From contig BLZA01000023.1 of NCBI GenBank assembly GCA_013423385.1, positions 871,782-935,781 on the forward strand: a stretch of 64,000 nt of DNA, read 5' to 3'. Positions 1-13,279 of this stretch are shown here, in pieces (within the stretch, counting starts at the first letter, position 1; every line of letters starts with the position of its first letter). A program made the position numbers and the translations under genes. Below the pieces are notes generated by a model. The model made no database searches. It was not told where the DNA came from and worked only from the letters and a program-made list of their open reading frames with translations. The stretch comes from Naganishia liquefaciens (Eukaryota; Basidiomycota; Tremellomycetes; Filobasidiales; Filobasidiaceae).

Positions 1-62
1 CAAGGCAGGAGGTCGTTCTTGCGCAGAGCTCGGAGACCATCAGCTAGGGCCGCGAGCGCCAT
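1..62 (-). CDS. possible N-terminal codons of an upstream divergent gene (very weak)
   Basis: On the minus strand an ATG at 62-60 opens a frame that runs without a stop to the window edge and begins MALAALADGLRALRKNDLLP. The frame has a stop just upstream of this ATG. The ATG lies in the same CATG as the proposed TRAPPC11 start on the plus strand, so two divergent coding regions would abut with no promoter between them, which is unusual. Twenty open codons can occur by chance. Sequence to the left of the window would decide it. Confidence 0.12.
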   Translation of the reverse strand, partial: MALAALADGLRALRKNDLLP

Positions 63-3000
63 GAACTCCTATCCGAATGAGGCGAGTATCGCACTGCTGT
101 TCCGTTGCGCTTTGGGCTCATCGGTCTTGCATCACAGTTCCTCTCACATCCGCTCCCCCTCATGTTTGTTGCGGGAATTTCGGAATCTCAAACCTCACAC
201 GGATCTTCAAAGACAAGAAATGATAGCACTGTTAGCGAACCAGGACTGCCGGAGGAACTCAAGGCGAATCGGCATCCCGAAGGTCCTGATTCTTCGGACC
301 AGAGAGCTGTACTTGAAGAAGCAGCAGTCCAGGAGGGATCCACAGATGCCCTTCCTGAAGACTCGGGAACCACCTCTCCGACTTCGGGCGCCACCCTAAT
401 GCCATCTGACGATTCTTTCTCGCGCTTAGAAGCAAATTTGCGTACCGCATTCTCGTCTTTCTCCAACAAGCCAAGCCTCTGGAAAGAAGGATATCGCTTG
501 GATCAGAGATCGGGCTTGGATAAGAGTTCTGCTGTAGGCAGTCGACGAGGAAGTCGAGGTGGCTCAGCGCCTGGAACAGAGAAGGGAAGATTGTTTCGGA
601 TTCTCGTAGTCGACAAGGTAAAGCAATTTTGGGTTGGGGGGTCCAGCAAGCGACTCATATTGTTTCCGATTCAGAATATCCGTATACCTTCACGAAAATC
701 GCGTGCGCCGTCCGCGGTGCCGCATGTATCCGCATCACCGGATCCCTCGCTCTATCCTTCCATTCAAGCTCCTACAACCTCCCATTCGCCACTTTCGCCC
801 CTGACGGTCACATCGCCCACATATCCTGACGGAATCATGAATCCATCATGGATACGGAAGCATGAAGATCATGTACCGTGCGTCATAGTGCTTTTTCTTC
901 GCCTGCCCAGCACTTCACCTATGCCGCTGGAGCCGAATGAGGAAACACGGAGTAAGCAAAGGGCGGAAGTGGACGACCAATTGGCGGCGGAAATAGGGGA
1001 GAGGCGGAAAAAGTGGATAGAGAGAGTGCCGGGAGTCAAAGTGACGGTCGTCCTCTTGGCCAGCAAGGAAATACTTGGTGAGCTTCTTCGAAAGAGAAGA
1101 TCGACAGACAGAGTGTCTGATGCTCCGTCGCGGAAAGACGATCCTGGATTGGACGCAAGACTCAGCGTCATCAGACGGCAGAGCGGATTAGATACCAAGT
1201 CGAGTCTCTACGTCCTGACGCCCGTTGCTGCCGATGATTTAGACGACTTCGTGCAGAGGTATGTCCAGCGTATAGGCATTAATAAAGTTGAAAGTGCGAT
1301 TGACAGGAAGCAGCCTTCAACAAGCAGTATACACGCATGCAATGGACCTCTATGCTGTTCACTACCGCTCCAACAGGAAGAAGAGAGCAAAACTGCCAGC
1401 GAATCCGCAAGCTGTGCCATATCCCGCTACGGCACCCACGGGAGTCAGACCCCTCAGCACGCAAGGCTGGGCGGCTCGTTATGATTACAAGGCAGCGTGG
1501 TGGGCGGAAGGAAGGGGCGATGTAGATCTCGCTAGAAGGTAAAGACAGCCTTAAAGTACTTAATTTGATCGCTGACGGGCCGATTGCGTTTGGTATAGAC
1601 ACTACGAGGACGCATGGCAAGCTCTGTGCTATCTTTTCGGGATCAAAGATGCACTGTCACCGCGGACCAAAAGATGGTTGGAAGCCAAAGTCCTGGCGGA
1701 CTGTATTGCCGTCAAGGTCAGCTCGAATCACAACTCGGTATCACGCGAATACATACTGACACCATTTCTCACGTTTTCAGATCTGTCGCCTTGCCTTCTA
1801 TAGAAATGACACTGCAGCTGCACTCGCCTTCTTCCACCAGCATCTTAACAAGTTTGGTGAATTCTCGATGGGATGGGCTATCGGCAAGGACAGCTTTGAA
1901 TTTTGGAGCTGGATCGGTCGACAGTAAGTTGATTTGGCTCGAGGTTGTTGCCATGAGGCTCAGTGTTTTGAATTCAGGTATCGGATGTTCGCGGAACTTT
2001 TGGAACTCGTGATTGCGCACGGCTTGCAAATTCAGGCACCGTTACCCGTATATGCTGCTCCATCTACCTTAGCACCCGGCACAGAAGAGGTTTTGGTCAG
2101 CGCGATCAAGCCGCTTCTAGTTCTACAGAACCCGGGGTACTACTATTACACTGCTGGCAATTGTGCCGTACAGCGCAAAGTCATGTTTGAGAGATCATTG
2201 GAGAGCGATGTATGGGATTACGCGTTTTCCGGTATGTTCTACCCAGATACTGATCCTTTATTTGAACGCAATTAGCCGAAACCGGCGAATCTTTCGGCTG
2301 CCGCCCTCGCGAATGAGCAGAAAGTCGACCATACCGGGGTGATCGTCGAAGTGGGTCTGCGATGATTATGCGTCTTCGTCATCGCTCATCAAATGTGCCA
2401 GCTATACACAAAAGCGTACAACCTGCTTCAGGCCAGACCTGGAAAGAACAGGCTGGCGCTCTATGTCGCTTTTCGTATAGCAGAGACTCTGAGCGACGGA
2501 GGACAATACCAGGAAGCCATGAAGTGAGTTCACTGGTTGATAAAGCAGAGTTGAAGCTTGATTGAGATTCCCGTATCCTACGCAGATTCCTGCGCAAAAT
2601 AGCTCATGTGTACGAGGAGGAACACTGGAATCCTATTGTCTGGGCGATACGTACTTTATGGTATGAATGCGCGCAGCGAACGGGAACTTCGGACGACGCT
2701 GCAAAACTGCTTTTGGAGATGATGGCACCATGTGCGTTTTTGTGGCGCTGGAGCTTCCCATGAGATATTAAGTCATCACTCTTACTTTCCGGGAACAGAT
2801 GGCAGCGAACAGCCTGAAGATCCGCGACAATATCAGGATGATTTGGACGTTCTGCTCAAGGTGAGTTCAGCACCTCGCCTAGACATTGTCTTGCTCTAAC
2901 TGTCTGTGCCGAAGACTACGGCGCCCAGCTCATCAGAGCCGATCAAGATAACTCAAAGTAGTGGGAATACTCTAGGTATATTCCCTTCATCATCCCGCTC

Positions 3001-4967
3001 TGCATAACACTAAAATCAGATGGCAGTACAAGTCCAAGCTGGGTTTGTCAAGGAGCAGGCGGTTGTCAATTCAGAGATTCCTTTTCTGGTGGAGCTCTTT
3101 GTGCCCACCGATGTTCGCTTCGAGACTTTGCAGTTTGACGCCTTACGTCTCACCTTCTCCAACGGGAAAACATGCGTTGTGCGACATGTGGATCGGGGCG
3201 AGCGCGGCTTGTGGACGGATCTCGGGGAAGTCTCAACAGTAGAATCCAGCGCGAAGGCGGATCTACACTGCAGGCCGGGAGAAGTCAGACTTTACCGAGG
3301 CACGATTCGCTCCGCGGATCCTGGGGCTCTGGAGGTAAAGGCTGCAACGCAAAAGGTGATTCTTGGCTGACACGTTTGCCATGCAAAGCTCTCAGAAGCC
3401 GCACTGGTCATTACTCGTGACTTGTGGACCATAGAACTTCATAATCGAAGCGTTGACACGGCCTCACTTTCCCTGCACGATATCGACGAAGAGATATTCC
3501 CTTCGGTAACGTAAGCACTTCCTCAACGTCATTTGATCATACTGACATCTTTCGTGTAGAATAACGCGAAGGCCTATCAAGCTAGATGTACGATTGGACC
3601 ACGTGCCTTCCGCGTTCGCCAGCGAGACCGTCAAATTCAATGTGAAAGTCACGAGCTGCGAAAGCCAAGCCTTGAAGGTTCATTACGAACTTCAAGCCCC
3701 CAAAGCCAAAAGTAAGTTCTCTCAAGGGAGAGCGCTGTGACCTGCCTGAATGACAGCCCTCGATCTAGTCGTACTTCCCGATCAGCAAGAAAGCATTTTT
3801 CAAGACATTCTACCTCGTCAACAGCTCGATACTGTGACGTGTGGCTGCACTGTCGCCTCTGAAATCAACCTCACATATGCCGAAGTTGGGGATCATCAAC
3901 TTCAAATCAAGCTCCAGGCCGATCTGCAGGAGGATCCTTCCGACAAAGTCGACACTTCTGTCGTTGAGTCCTCAATCATTTCGATTTCGATTCCCTTCGA
4001 AGCAGATCATCGGCTTCGTTATGAGCCTTCTGCTACCGTTTTCCCTTCATTACTTTCGATTGAGCGCCTTCAGCCCGATTTCTTTGAAAAGATCTGCGAG
4101 GCGACAGTATATACCGTCGTCTCACAAAAGACACACCTCGACCTGATTATCCACAACATCGAGTACAAGCATAGTGTAAGCGACAGTTCCTCAACGTCCT
4201 CCATCTATATGTCGCCGAGCTGATTGGTCGTCTGTCTGCAGGATCCAGCCAATTCCAAGTTGGTCTATACTTCGCTTTCAGACTGCAAATTCCCCGATGG
4301 TATGTTCGATGCCGGCCAGATGACCTCACATACCTGCTCACGATTGATATTTTTAGACTGGATAGACGAGATGCAATACGGTATTCTCAATCAATACGAT
4401 GTAGCGGTCGGGTCGACGCCCGATCAAGAAGACATCGCTGGCAGCGATGTATCAGCCGGCCTTTTTGATATCTCTTGGTCGAGGAAGGAGTCAGTCATGA
4501 ACATCTGGGATCGGTACATAGCTAATGCTTGATCAAACAGGGCAATTCATTCAGTGATTAACCATTTCGAATGCATGGTGCCTCGAATACGTTATACGCC
4601 CACAGACAACGTACAAGCGGTCGTGAAAGCGCCTGAGTCTGTCACGCAGTATGCCTCTTTTCAGTGGCAACTTCAACTTACAAACTTGCACCCGACGATG
4701 GCGATGAAAGAATTATCCATCCAGACTGAGATAACGGAAGGGTTTTCGTGGACTGGAAGCCGCAATATCTCCGTGCCAACGCTGTTGCCATTCCAGCAAT
4801 TCGAGTACAACTTTTCGGCCATACCGATGACAGCGCCCGGGCTGCAGCCGCTACCGCGAATACGAGTCTTACAGGCTCAGGACGAGATTTCTAAAGAGCT
4901 GTCCATCCAGACAAAGAGTGACGTGGACAACGAAGGCGCCGTACAGGTAATGGTTTTACCGCTGTAA
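61..4967 (+). CDS. TRAPPC11: TRAPPC11-like TRAPP complex subunit (foie gras / Gryzun protein)
   Basis: Large subunit of the TRAPP tethering complex, acting at the ER-Golgi and Golgi in vesicle traffic. The N-terminal part matches the family: FLSHPLPLMFVAG, then PDGIMNPSWIRKH, then a stretch ending KSSLYVLTP. The foie gras domain follows, with LDARLSVIRRQSGLD, DLYAVHYRSNRKKR, ICRLAFYRNDTAAALAFF, FEFWSWIGRQ and NPGYYYYTAGNCAVQRK. The C-terminal half reads as the beta-sandwich Gryzun region and ends QVMVLPL. The gene has roughly ten or more short introns; clear ones are 618-674, about 1260-1313 and 1539-1598. The start ATG at 61 gives MNSYPNE, which joins FLSHP only if the first intron is GC-AG (see 82-137). 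The stop is 90 bp from the convergent NMD3 stop. The family call is firm; some internal junctions are not resolved. Confidence 0.85.
82..137 (+). other. probable GC-AG first intron of TRAPPC11
   Basis: Exon 1 (61-81, MNSYPNE) ends in GAG followed by GCGAGT, and the acceptor is the CAG ending at 137, before TTCCTCTCACATCC. This 56-nt intron keeps phase 0 and yields the family-like MNSYPNE-FLSHPLPLMFVAG. The nearby GT donors (86, 99, 104) all give the wrong phase from this ATG. GC-AG introns are a known minor class whose donor otherwise matches the consensus, as AG|GCGAGT does here. Confidence 0.55.
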
Positions 4968-5056
4968 AGCCGACTGTCACCACGGGCGGAAAAAGTACCA
5001 AGTACAGATATATATAATGCTACAACATCGCGAACAGCTTCGCACCCACTAAATCA

Positions 5057-6943
5057 TTAGAGCTCCTCCTCGTCCTGTGGGCCATACTCCACAGCGTTTT
5101 CGTCATCGACCCTAAGATCTTCAAGCAGTTCATGAAGCTCGATGTCTGGGAAGTCCTCCTCTTCCTCCTCCATATCATCGTCATCGTCGTTGTCCGCCGG
5201 CTGCTCCGCGTCAGCAATTTCCTCCTCGACGTCCATGTCGTTAGCCATTCGGACCGTCTTCTGTTTCTTGCCGCCGAGTCCGGAGCCGGCAGACATATTG
5301 ACGTCCGCTGTGGGGCCATCAGCCTTGTAGATGTTGACGGCTGAACGGAATTCGGGATCTTCTTCCAGATCTCGCAGGAACAGCTCGTAGTCCTTCTCGA
5401 CCTTCTGCGAATCGACACCGCCACGTCGACCAAGCGCACCTCGGCCAACACCGCCATTCTGATGCGCATTGTCGTCGGCCTCGACCGCGATCGACTTGAG
5501 CTTCCAGTTTCTGGGCTTGGACTTCTTTCGCCTGTTGGGGTAAGTTTTCTTGACAAGAACAACATCGGGTACGCGTGACTGGTCGAGCGACTCGAACGCA
5601 TCGCTGTTGTAGTTTGCCCTCGAAATGTGGAATCCAAGTACGGTATCCCCCGGCTGCAGAATGGCTCCGAGATGTGTCCGAGTATGGAAGATACCATCAC
5701 CACCACCCATACCGTCTTCATCGCCCGCCGTAGCCCCTGTCCCCGAAGCTCGAACGACCTGCGCATCGGCGAGGACGAATTTGCCCTTGACAGGCCCGGA
5801 TGGCTCAATGTCCAAGACCAGGAATTCGACCAGATCATGCACGGTAGCGAGGGAATCGAAAGGTTGACGCCAGTATATCGGTGCAGTAACATCGCAGTGT
5901 TGAAGCGTGGTTGGGTCCATCAAGTGTATGGAGTTACCGACTCGAGAGCAGAAAGTCAGGGGGCTGTCATGTGCAAACAATCAGCGCTAGAACAGTGAGA
6001 AAGTCAAGCCCAAATACACACCTGATGTTGCCCCACTGTTTGGCCAACTTTGGCGGAATCACCACAAGGTCATCCTTACATATCGGTACGATTTCGACAG
6101 AGTAAGTGAACTTGTAATTCGCCGTGTTATTATGTGTATCTGACGAGATAATCTGCTCTGATGCTTTGATTCTAAGAAAGAATAGAGCTCAATACGCGTC
6201 AAGGCTTAATCATCGAGCGTGTTTACCTTATAGGAACTACGCCGTTCAGGAACTCAGTCATCTTTATGGCACTTGCTCGGTCCGAGTAGAAGAAGTCAAG
6301 GCCATCTCGCTTTTCCGAAATGGACAGACAGTCCCTAGCAGGAGGTCATTAGCGCTTGAAAGCCATATGACAAACTCGATACCCACTTATGAGCGTTGTG
6401 CTTCAGAATCAATTGCTCCAAGAACAAGAAAGTCCTCTTATGATTGACCTTCTGTCGAACCTGTACAGTGGCTTTCCAAGTGTTCTTTGCCGCCAACCTC
6501 GCACAATCCGGGCACTGTCCACCGTGAACGACCAGTAGCAACACGAATGTCTGCTGCAAGACGGTGTTGGTGAGAATTTCCTTCTGAATTGTGATTTCGA
6601 CCTTGAGTCGTTTGGAATGCGGTTCTGTCCAAAGGAACTTGGCGTTGATGAGTCGAACCTTGGACAGAGGTTTGGCGATTTTCTTGAGACAGATACTGAG
6701 GAGATCCTGAGATTCCAGAGCGGCAGGTTGCCAATTGGCGGGTGGAGCGAACCAACGCTCACAACCTCGACAATTATTCAAACTCGTTTCTTTTGGAATG
6801 CCTTCCGTAATGTCGACCGAGTTTCGGAGACAACCAATACACATGTTGGCGCCATTTGGCTCGATGACAGTACCGCATTCGGCGCAAAGAATCGCTCTTT
6901 GCGAGGCGTAGGCGTCGGGGACATAGTGCATAGCAGACGCCAT
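5057..6943 (-). CDS. NMD3: NMD3, 60S ribosomal subunit nuclear export adaptor
   Basis: NMD3 binds late pre-60S subunits and links them to the CRM1 exportin. The start ATG at 6943 gives MASAMHYVPDAYASQRAILC. The N-terminal zinc-binding region shows CAEC, CIGC, CRGC and CPDC pairs. RQKVNHKRTFLFLEQLILKH is strongly conserved. The following exons read DGLDFFYSDRASAIKMTEFL, then NYKFTYSVEIVPICKDDLV, then PPKLAKQWGNIR and CSRVGNSIHLMDPTTLQ. The C-terminal third is acidic (DDDDDMEEEEEDFPDIELHE), as expected for a protein with a leucine-containing export signal near its end. There are several introns; the one at about 6000 carries the frame from NIR to RVGNSIHLMD. The protein is about 500 residues, normal for the family. 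It converges on TRAPPC11 and diverges from VPS15. Confidence 0.93.
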
Positions 6944-7446
6944 TTTGACGGACTCTTCGCGGATTTGTATCTCTTGAACGCCTTCGAGGTGTGCACCTAG
7001 ATACCTTGGTGTCCTCCGCTTCTTCCGAGGGAGTTGTGGATAAGTAGGGTGAACACGGGACACCAGTCTTGCAAGCAGGCAAAGTTGAAGCTTTGCTTAG
7101 CAACTGGCGGATCCAAGACACAAATTGAAGGCAAAATTCCAAACTCGGCGGCCGGGGAAACAATCGTTGCGGCCGCCGTGATGGTCGGCGCGAGCCGCAA
7201 GATGGCGTCAGACAGTCAGACATCCTGGCATGCGCATCGTTCGAAGGCCTTGTGCTGAGAAGACGAGTCGCCGGCAGGTGGCCATGCCCCTGCCTTTTCA
7301 CAGACGAACCGTACTGGACCGCAATAAGCTGGATCAATCAACATACCACCCAAACCCACCAGGATCCGGTATTCGATGAAGCTGGACGTTGAGCATTCAG
7401 CTTGAACGCGGAGAACCGTTGGCTTTCCATCTGACTGGTGCGAACA
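6944..7446. promoter_or_regulatory. divergent promoter region, NMD3 / VPS15
   Basis: About 500 bp separate the two divergent start codons. The middle (about 7150-7190) holds a GC-rich stretch with two GGCCGCC-type blocks. I see no clear TATA box and no convincing ORF of its own. Confidence 0.4.
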
Positions 7447-10400
7447 ATGGGAAATGTCTCGTCGCTAGCAAGGGCGTGAGTCAATGACATGCTGGGGTAA
7501 ATCTCTCACTCATCATGCGACCCTTTTGCGCTGCCTAGCTCGAGCGCCCTCGACTCGTATGTCGCCGAGCTTGGGAACGACATCTCTTACGAGAAAAGGT
7601 GCGCTCTGCGCGCGGTCGAGAAAGTATTTGTTAAATGACACTGTAAATCTCACCAGTCTATCGTCTTCACGATTCCTCAAGACTATTCTCGTTCGCCATG
7701 CGTACGGACTTCTAGTGGTCAAGCTCTTCATCAAGCCTGACCCGACGATGTCGTTGAGATTGATACAGCGACGCTTGAAAAGTATGTCTTTTCCCTTAGT
7801 ACGACCGCGGAGGTGTTGATGGGTGCTGTTCCGACAGATCAAAGAGACGCATTGTCGTCCATTCCGCATACCTTGTCATATTCAACCTTTGTAGAAACGG
7901 AGAAAGCCGGGTACCTCATACGACAGTGGGCTGGAGCTAGCCTATATGATAGGATCAGGTGAGTGGTGCAGATCGGGCCTTTCATCTCAGTCCTCATTCA
8001 ATAAACATGAAATCAATATATCACAGCACTCGGCCATACCTGAACGAACTGGAGAAGAAATGGATCGCCTTCCAGGTCTTGTCCGCGATACGTGACGCAA
8101 GGGCTCGGGAGGTAGGACATTCCGTCCCTCATGCAGATATCACTCCCGCTCAAAGTCACTTATAGGTCTCCCACGGCGACATCAAGTCCGAAAACATTTT
8201 GATTGATCCGTCTCTCAATGTACATGTTACCGATTTTGCGTCCGCGTTCAAGCCAACCTTCCTGCCTCTCAATGACCCCTCGGACTTTTCCTACTTTTAC
8301 GATTCCTCTGGTCGTAGAACGTGTTATATCGCTCCCGAGCGATTCTACACCGACGACAGTAGGATAGCTGCGGAGAAGCGAAGCGTTCAAGCGCAAGCTA
8401 GTACTCACATCGATCTGGGAGGAGCCTCAGCATCCGCGTCCTGGATTAACAGTGGAATCGGCAAAAGGGACGGCAAGATCACAGAGGAAATGGATGTGTT
8501 TTCCATCGGGTGCTCGCTGCTAGAAATGTGGACGGACGGGGCTACCGTCTTCACGCTGAGCGAGCTGTATGGCTATCGAGAGGGACAGACGGCAGCGCTT
8601 GATACCCTGCTCAACTCCTTGGAGGATGAAGCGGTCAAGGTACGTCTTGATCAGTCGAGTGCCTCGTGCCTAATTGATCACAATGCCATGTCAGGAAATG
8701 CTGGCGGCAATGCTTTCGCTTGATCCCGCAGAGCGACCCACCTGTGAAAAAGTATTGGTGGATTACAGAAACACCATTTTCCCAGACTACTTTTACACCT
8801 TTCTTCAAGATTACGCCAATGACCTTGACTCTAGTTCGGAGGGCGTGCATAGCGGGTCAGGGCTGCAAGATCCTACAGTCAGGTTTGCAAGTAAAGCGGA
8901 TGAAATCGTCGAGGCTATCGCGGGCGATTGGTCTGGCATCATAAGCGCTGTCATTCAAGAGCACCGATTTTCAGACCAAAACAACGGTGGAGATGTGGCA
9001 AGTGATGCGAAGATGATCGATTCCAGTCAGTGTTATGCTTCGTCGTGATACTTCCTCTAATGATCACCGCATTCTTGTAGCCGGACCAAGCATGCTGCTC
9101 TTGAATATCCTGACCGCCAACATGCGGAATTGCCTCCGTGCTTCCTCTCGCATCAGGTCGTTAGAGCCGCTTCTACCTATGGCGGATCAGATACCAGACG
9201 AAGAGGTCATTGATCGCATCATACCATATGTGGTATCCTTGCTGCGAGACGAAATGCCTCAGGTTCGAGCAGCAGCACTGGAGACAATGGTCCAGCTGGC
9301 AAGTCTTAGTCACAGTTGAACCGACTATCGGAATAGCTGATCGTCGCATGCAGCTCAATAAAGTGGAAGTCATCACCCCTGGTAACGCCGGACTCATTTC
9401 CGAATACATTTTGCCCAATATCCGTCATCTTGCTGAAGACAGCGATATACATGTCCGGTCGACTTTCGCTCAGCAACTACCGGCCTTATCAGAAATCGGA
9501 ATGCACGTCATGGAAATGGCTCAAAGCATGAACTGGTCAGAGAGTATCTTGCCTTCGCATTTTGATCTAGACCAGAACCTAGAGGTAGGACCCGGCTATG
9601 TGCGATTTTCGTCCATGCTCATGAACGCTAGCAGCCCGACTATGACGCTAGCCTTCAAGAACTGCTGGAAACGCTTGCCGATCAAGCCGGCACAATCTTC
9701 GTCGATGGCAAGAGCGAGGTACGACGGGCGGCTTTGACGAACATAATTCAGCTTTGTCTTGTCTTTGGCCGGACGAAAACCAATGACATCCTGCTGTTAA
9801 GGATGATCACCTACCTTAACGACCAAGATTGGAGGTTGCGGTGCTCTTTCCTGGAAAGCATCGTTAGCGTCGCTGCTTTCGTTGGCGCAACCGGTCTTGA
9901 GGAGTTCGTCCTTCCACTGATGGAGCAAGCTTTGGCAGGTGAGTCTGACTGTGGCTCGATGTTCACGTCTCAAGGCAATTACTAAGGCAGTGCTTCGGTG
10001 GGCCAGATCCCGAAGACTATGTGGTATCTCGAGTATTGATATCGTTGTCGAGTCTGATAGAGCTGGGATTGTTCGAAAAGGCGCGCGTCTTGGAGCTCTT
10101 CTCCCGTATCTACGGCTTTTTGTGCCATCCGAATGTTTGGATCCGCCAAGGCAAGCACACAATCAACGTCCTGTCGCTTAACTCTGGGCTTACCGTGATT
10201 ACATCAACCGCCACGCAGCATCTGCCAACTTCATCACAGTAGCTGCGAAACATATAGAAGTCAGCGATACATGGTGCATATTGTATCCCTACTTCAGGCC
10301 TTTATTGAAGGCCGACGTGCCAGATATGGATGCTTCTTCTCTACTAGACGTTGCCTGTGAGCCAGTAAGCCAGAGCGACTAGAAATGCAGCAACCACGGA

Positions 10401-13279
10401 ATGACTCTGAATCACCTTCTTTTCAGTTGTCGAGTTCTATTCTTGAAGCCGCGAGACAGTGGTATATCGCCAATCCGAGAAGCTCGTTCTGGGCGATGAT
10501 CTCTGTTCCGGGGAAATCCGGTCAAAAGTCAAAGGCGTTCCACATGCTTCCACAAGCGGAGTTGCATCTCCCGTCTGCGAAAAATGATATGTGCTTTTCC
10601 GTGACGTCCACATGTTTTTCTCGATCCTTACTTATCCATCGCTTAGTGACCGGCGTTTTTTGCAACTTCTGCGGCAACGAGGACTAAACAGCGAGGGCGA
10701 TGTCAAGCTATCTGCTCTGAAGGGATACTTGGCAGTCCAAGCAGCCGTCCTTCGAGAGTGAGTTGTCCCTCTGATGTCTCGAGTCTCAACATATCTCATG
10801 TATCTAATAACAGTCGAGGGGGAGGTGATCAAAACTCAGCCGAGCAATCCTCCGTACTCGGTGGAAGAAGTCTTTCGTTACAAGAAATGCACGTCACCCC
10901 TGTAACGATATTCCTCAACGAGAAACGTAATGCCCCAGCGCTGGTCCTATCAGATAGCCACAAGCATCTGCATCGGAAACTCAGCAACAACAGTTCCAGA
11001 AGACCATCATTCGCGAATCCTCGGCCTGTTCGTCACCGGATGATGAGTCATGACTCCTCGGCTAGCGATGCGGAGCAAGTCACGGAATTACGCCGACGTC
11101 TTGTGGCGCTCGATTCTCTCCGCATGTCGCAACACGACCTCAACTACAGCACTACTCCGTTAGATTCTGAAGGTCCTGCTACGCCTAAGCCGGGAAATTT
11201 ACGCCGAGCGGATTCTGTCACATCGGTTCCCTCGACAAATGTTCAAGACTTATCCATCTCGGGCAAGACTGCGCGCAGTAAAGCATCTGGCTCCATAGGC
11301 ACAGATAGCTCCAAGGCTGCGCCAGCTATTGGAGCATCGCCTGCAATTGCCACAGGACAGCTCGAGATTGCAGCTCACATGCGGCTGATTGGACTTGACT
11401 CGAGAATGAGTCAACCCAGTTCCCCTCAGCTCGAAAGCCATCAGGAATCTCTGTCTGGCGAACAGGCGGACAATAAACCGTACAGCACGACATACGAGGG
11501 AAGAGATCCCGCCATTATTTCCCTCCTAGAGACTGCTTGGCAGGAGACTGGAGCCGCAGTCGATGAGGCTTTCCATACCGTAATGTCTTCCGGACCGAAT
11601 GGTAAGCGACGGACGCCTCGGTCCAGTACTTCACGCCCGTCCAAAGAGGCGAATCGAGAGGTGACATTGATCGCTCATTTGCCCGAACATAATCGTGCGG
11701 TGGCCGGTATCGTGGTTTCTCCCGAATCTTCATATTACACAATCATCGACATCGAAGGCGGAATAACCACATGGGAGACAAGTAGGTTGGAACGTAGCGT
11801 ATCAATCAAACCTCGACTTCGTCTTCAGCTCTCCGACATTGGCAGAGTGACAGCTGTGAGCCCCATCAAATCGACTCATTGTTTCGCAATCGCCTGTACA
11901 ACCGGCGCCGTGGAGATCGTCCGAATCAGTGTCGCATCCTCGGGTTCCTCCCTCAAGCTGTTACGAATAGCGTCATATCGCAGGCATCAGCTACAGGCTT
12001 CGGAAGGCTATGCAGTCTCATTGGCATACGTGTTGTCTCGTAAGGAGGTCTGACAAAACGCCGTTTCGTGGATCAGCTCAAGTGGCTCTTTTTCTAGATG
12101 ATCGACCTTGTTTGCTTCTAGCTACTTCGACAGGCCTGTTGCAGCTATTTGATCTGACAACGATGCGAATCAAGCATAACATGCAGCAATCTATGGAGTC
12201 CGGACGCATATCTGCCACTTACGTCGATCCGAAATACAACTGGTTGGTGACCGGAACCACCGAGGGGATTTTGACGCTGTGGGACTTGCGCTATCAAATC
12301 TTCATTCGGCAATGGTCAGGTCATGGTCGAGTCTTGCTTATCCAAGGTCATCCGGGTAACGCTAGTGGAAATTGGATTGTCGTCTCTTACGGCTCGCGGA
12401 CAAGCGACGCCCCAGAGCCTGACCCCTCGATTGGTCCCATCCTTTTCGTTTACGATGTCGCGACTGCAGATGTGGCGCAAGTTGTGGCGGTCTCTCAGGA
12501 CGATGACGCTTCACTATCCGCGCTTCGCCAACTCGCCAATAGTGCTCAACGCCTAATCGGGATCAAAGGCAAAAGCTCAGCGAGCAAGGTCCAGTCGATA
12601 GTCCAAAATGGCGACGATGTCACCGCCGAGCTCGATCCGTTCACGCAGGAAACCACGTCCGGCGAGGCCCATCCTCGTCAAGATATCCTCGCCGTACATT
12701 GCATACAAGGCGCAAGAACGAGCGGCCAACTAGACACAGGTTTACGAACTGTACACGAAGCAACCGGAATGTCACAGGGAAAGCTCGGTGACGAGTACCC
12801 AAGTTCCACCATGAGACAAGCTACTCTCATGATCACTGCTGGAGGAGACAGAATAGTCCGCCTATGGAATCTAAGCAACATCGGCGCATCAATGGTTATT
12901 AGCGGTTCTGGCAAAGACGCCGAGAAAGTCTACAGGTGGGATTCACGATTGTTTCGCAGATTGGTCCAGCTAATGGTCTTTGATTAGGTGCATACAGGGC
13001 GATAAACTGGCTTCTGATCTGAAGCTGATAGTGGAACAACCCGCGCCACACCATTTCGTTCCAACCCATGCCCTAAATTCAAAGCTCGCAAGAGCGATGG
13101 CTCAGGAGAGGGAAGAAGGTCAGACAGCTGCTCAACATTCACGACAACTGCTTCGGCCACACCTAACGGCTATTACTGCGATAGCAAGCTTCGAAACGCC
13201 CTTTTCTAACGCTCTGATACTGGTTACGGGCGATCGCTCAGGAGTGGTGAAAGTTTGGAGAATCGGATCCGAGCTATGA
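7447..13279 (+). CDS. VPS15: VPS15, regulatory kinase-like subunit of the VPS34 PI3-kinase complex
   Basis: VPS15 anchors and activates the class III PI3-kinase VPS34 for autophagy and endosomal sorting. The start is MGNVSSLARA, with Gly2 in an N-myristoylation context, followed after an intron by SSALDSYVAELGNDISYEK. The kinase-like domain shows FLKTILVRHAYGLLVVKLF, then SHGDIKSENILI, then DFASAFKP (DFA rather than DFG, as usual in VPS15) and FSIGCSLLEMW. A middle HEAT-like region includes LLPMADQIPDEEVIDRIIPY. A low-complexity linker lies at about 10,800-11,650. The C-terminal WD40 propeller includes VTGTTEGILTLWDLRYQIF and ends VTGDRSGVVKVWRIGSEL. At 5.8 kb and roughly 1500 residues it is the normal family size. 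About a dozen short introns are implied by frame changes; the kinase part is the most intron-dense. Confidence 0.92.
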
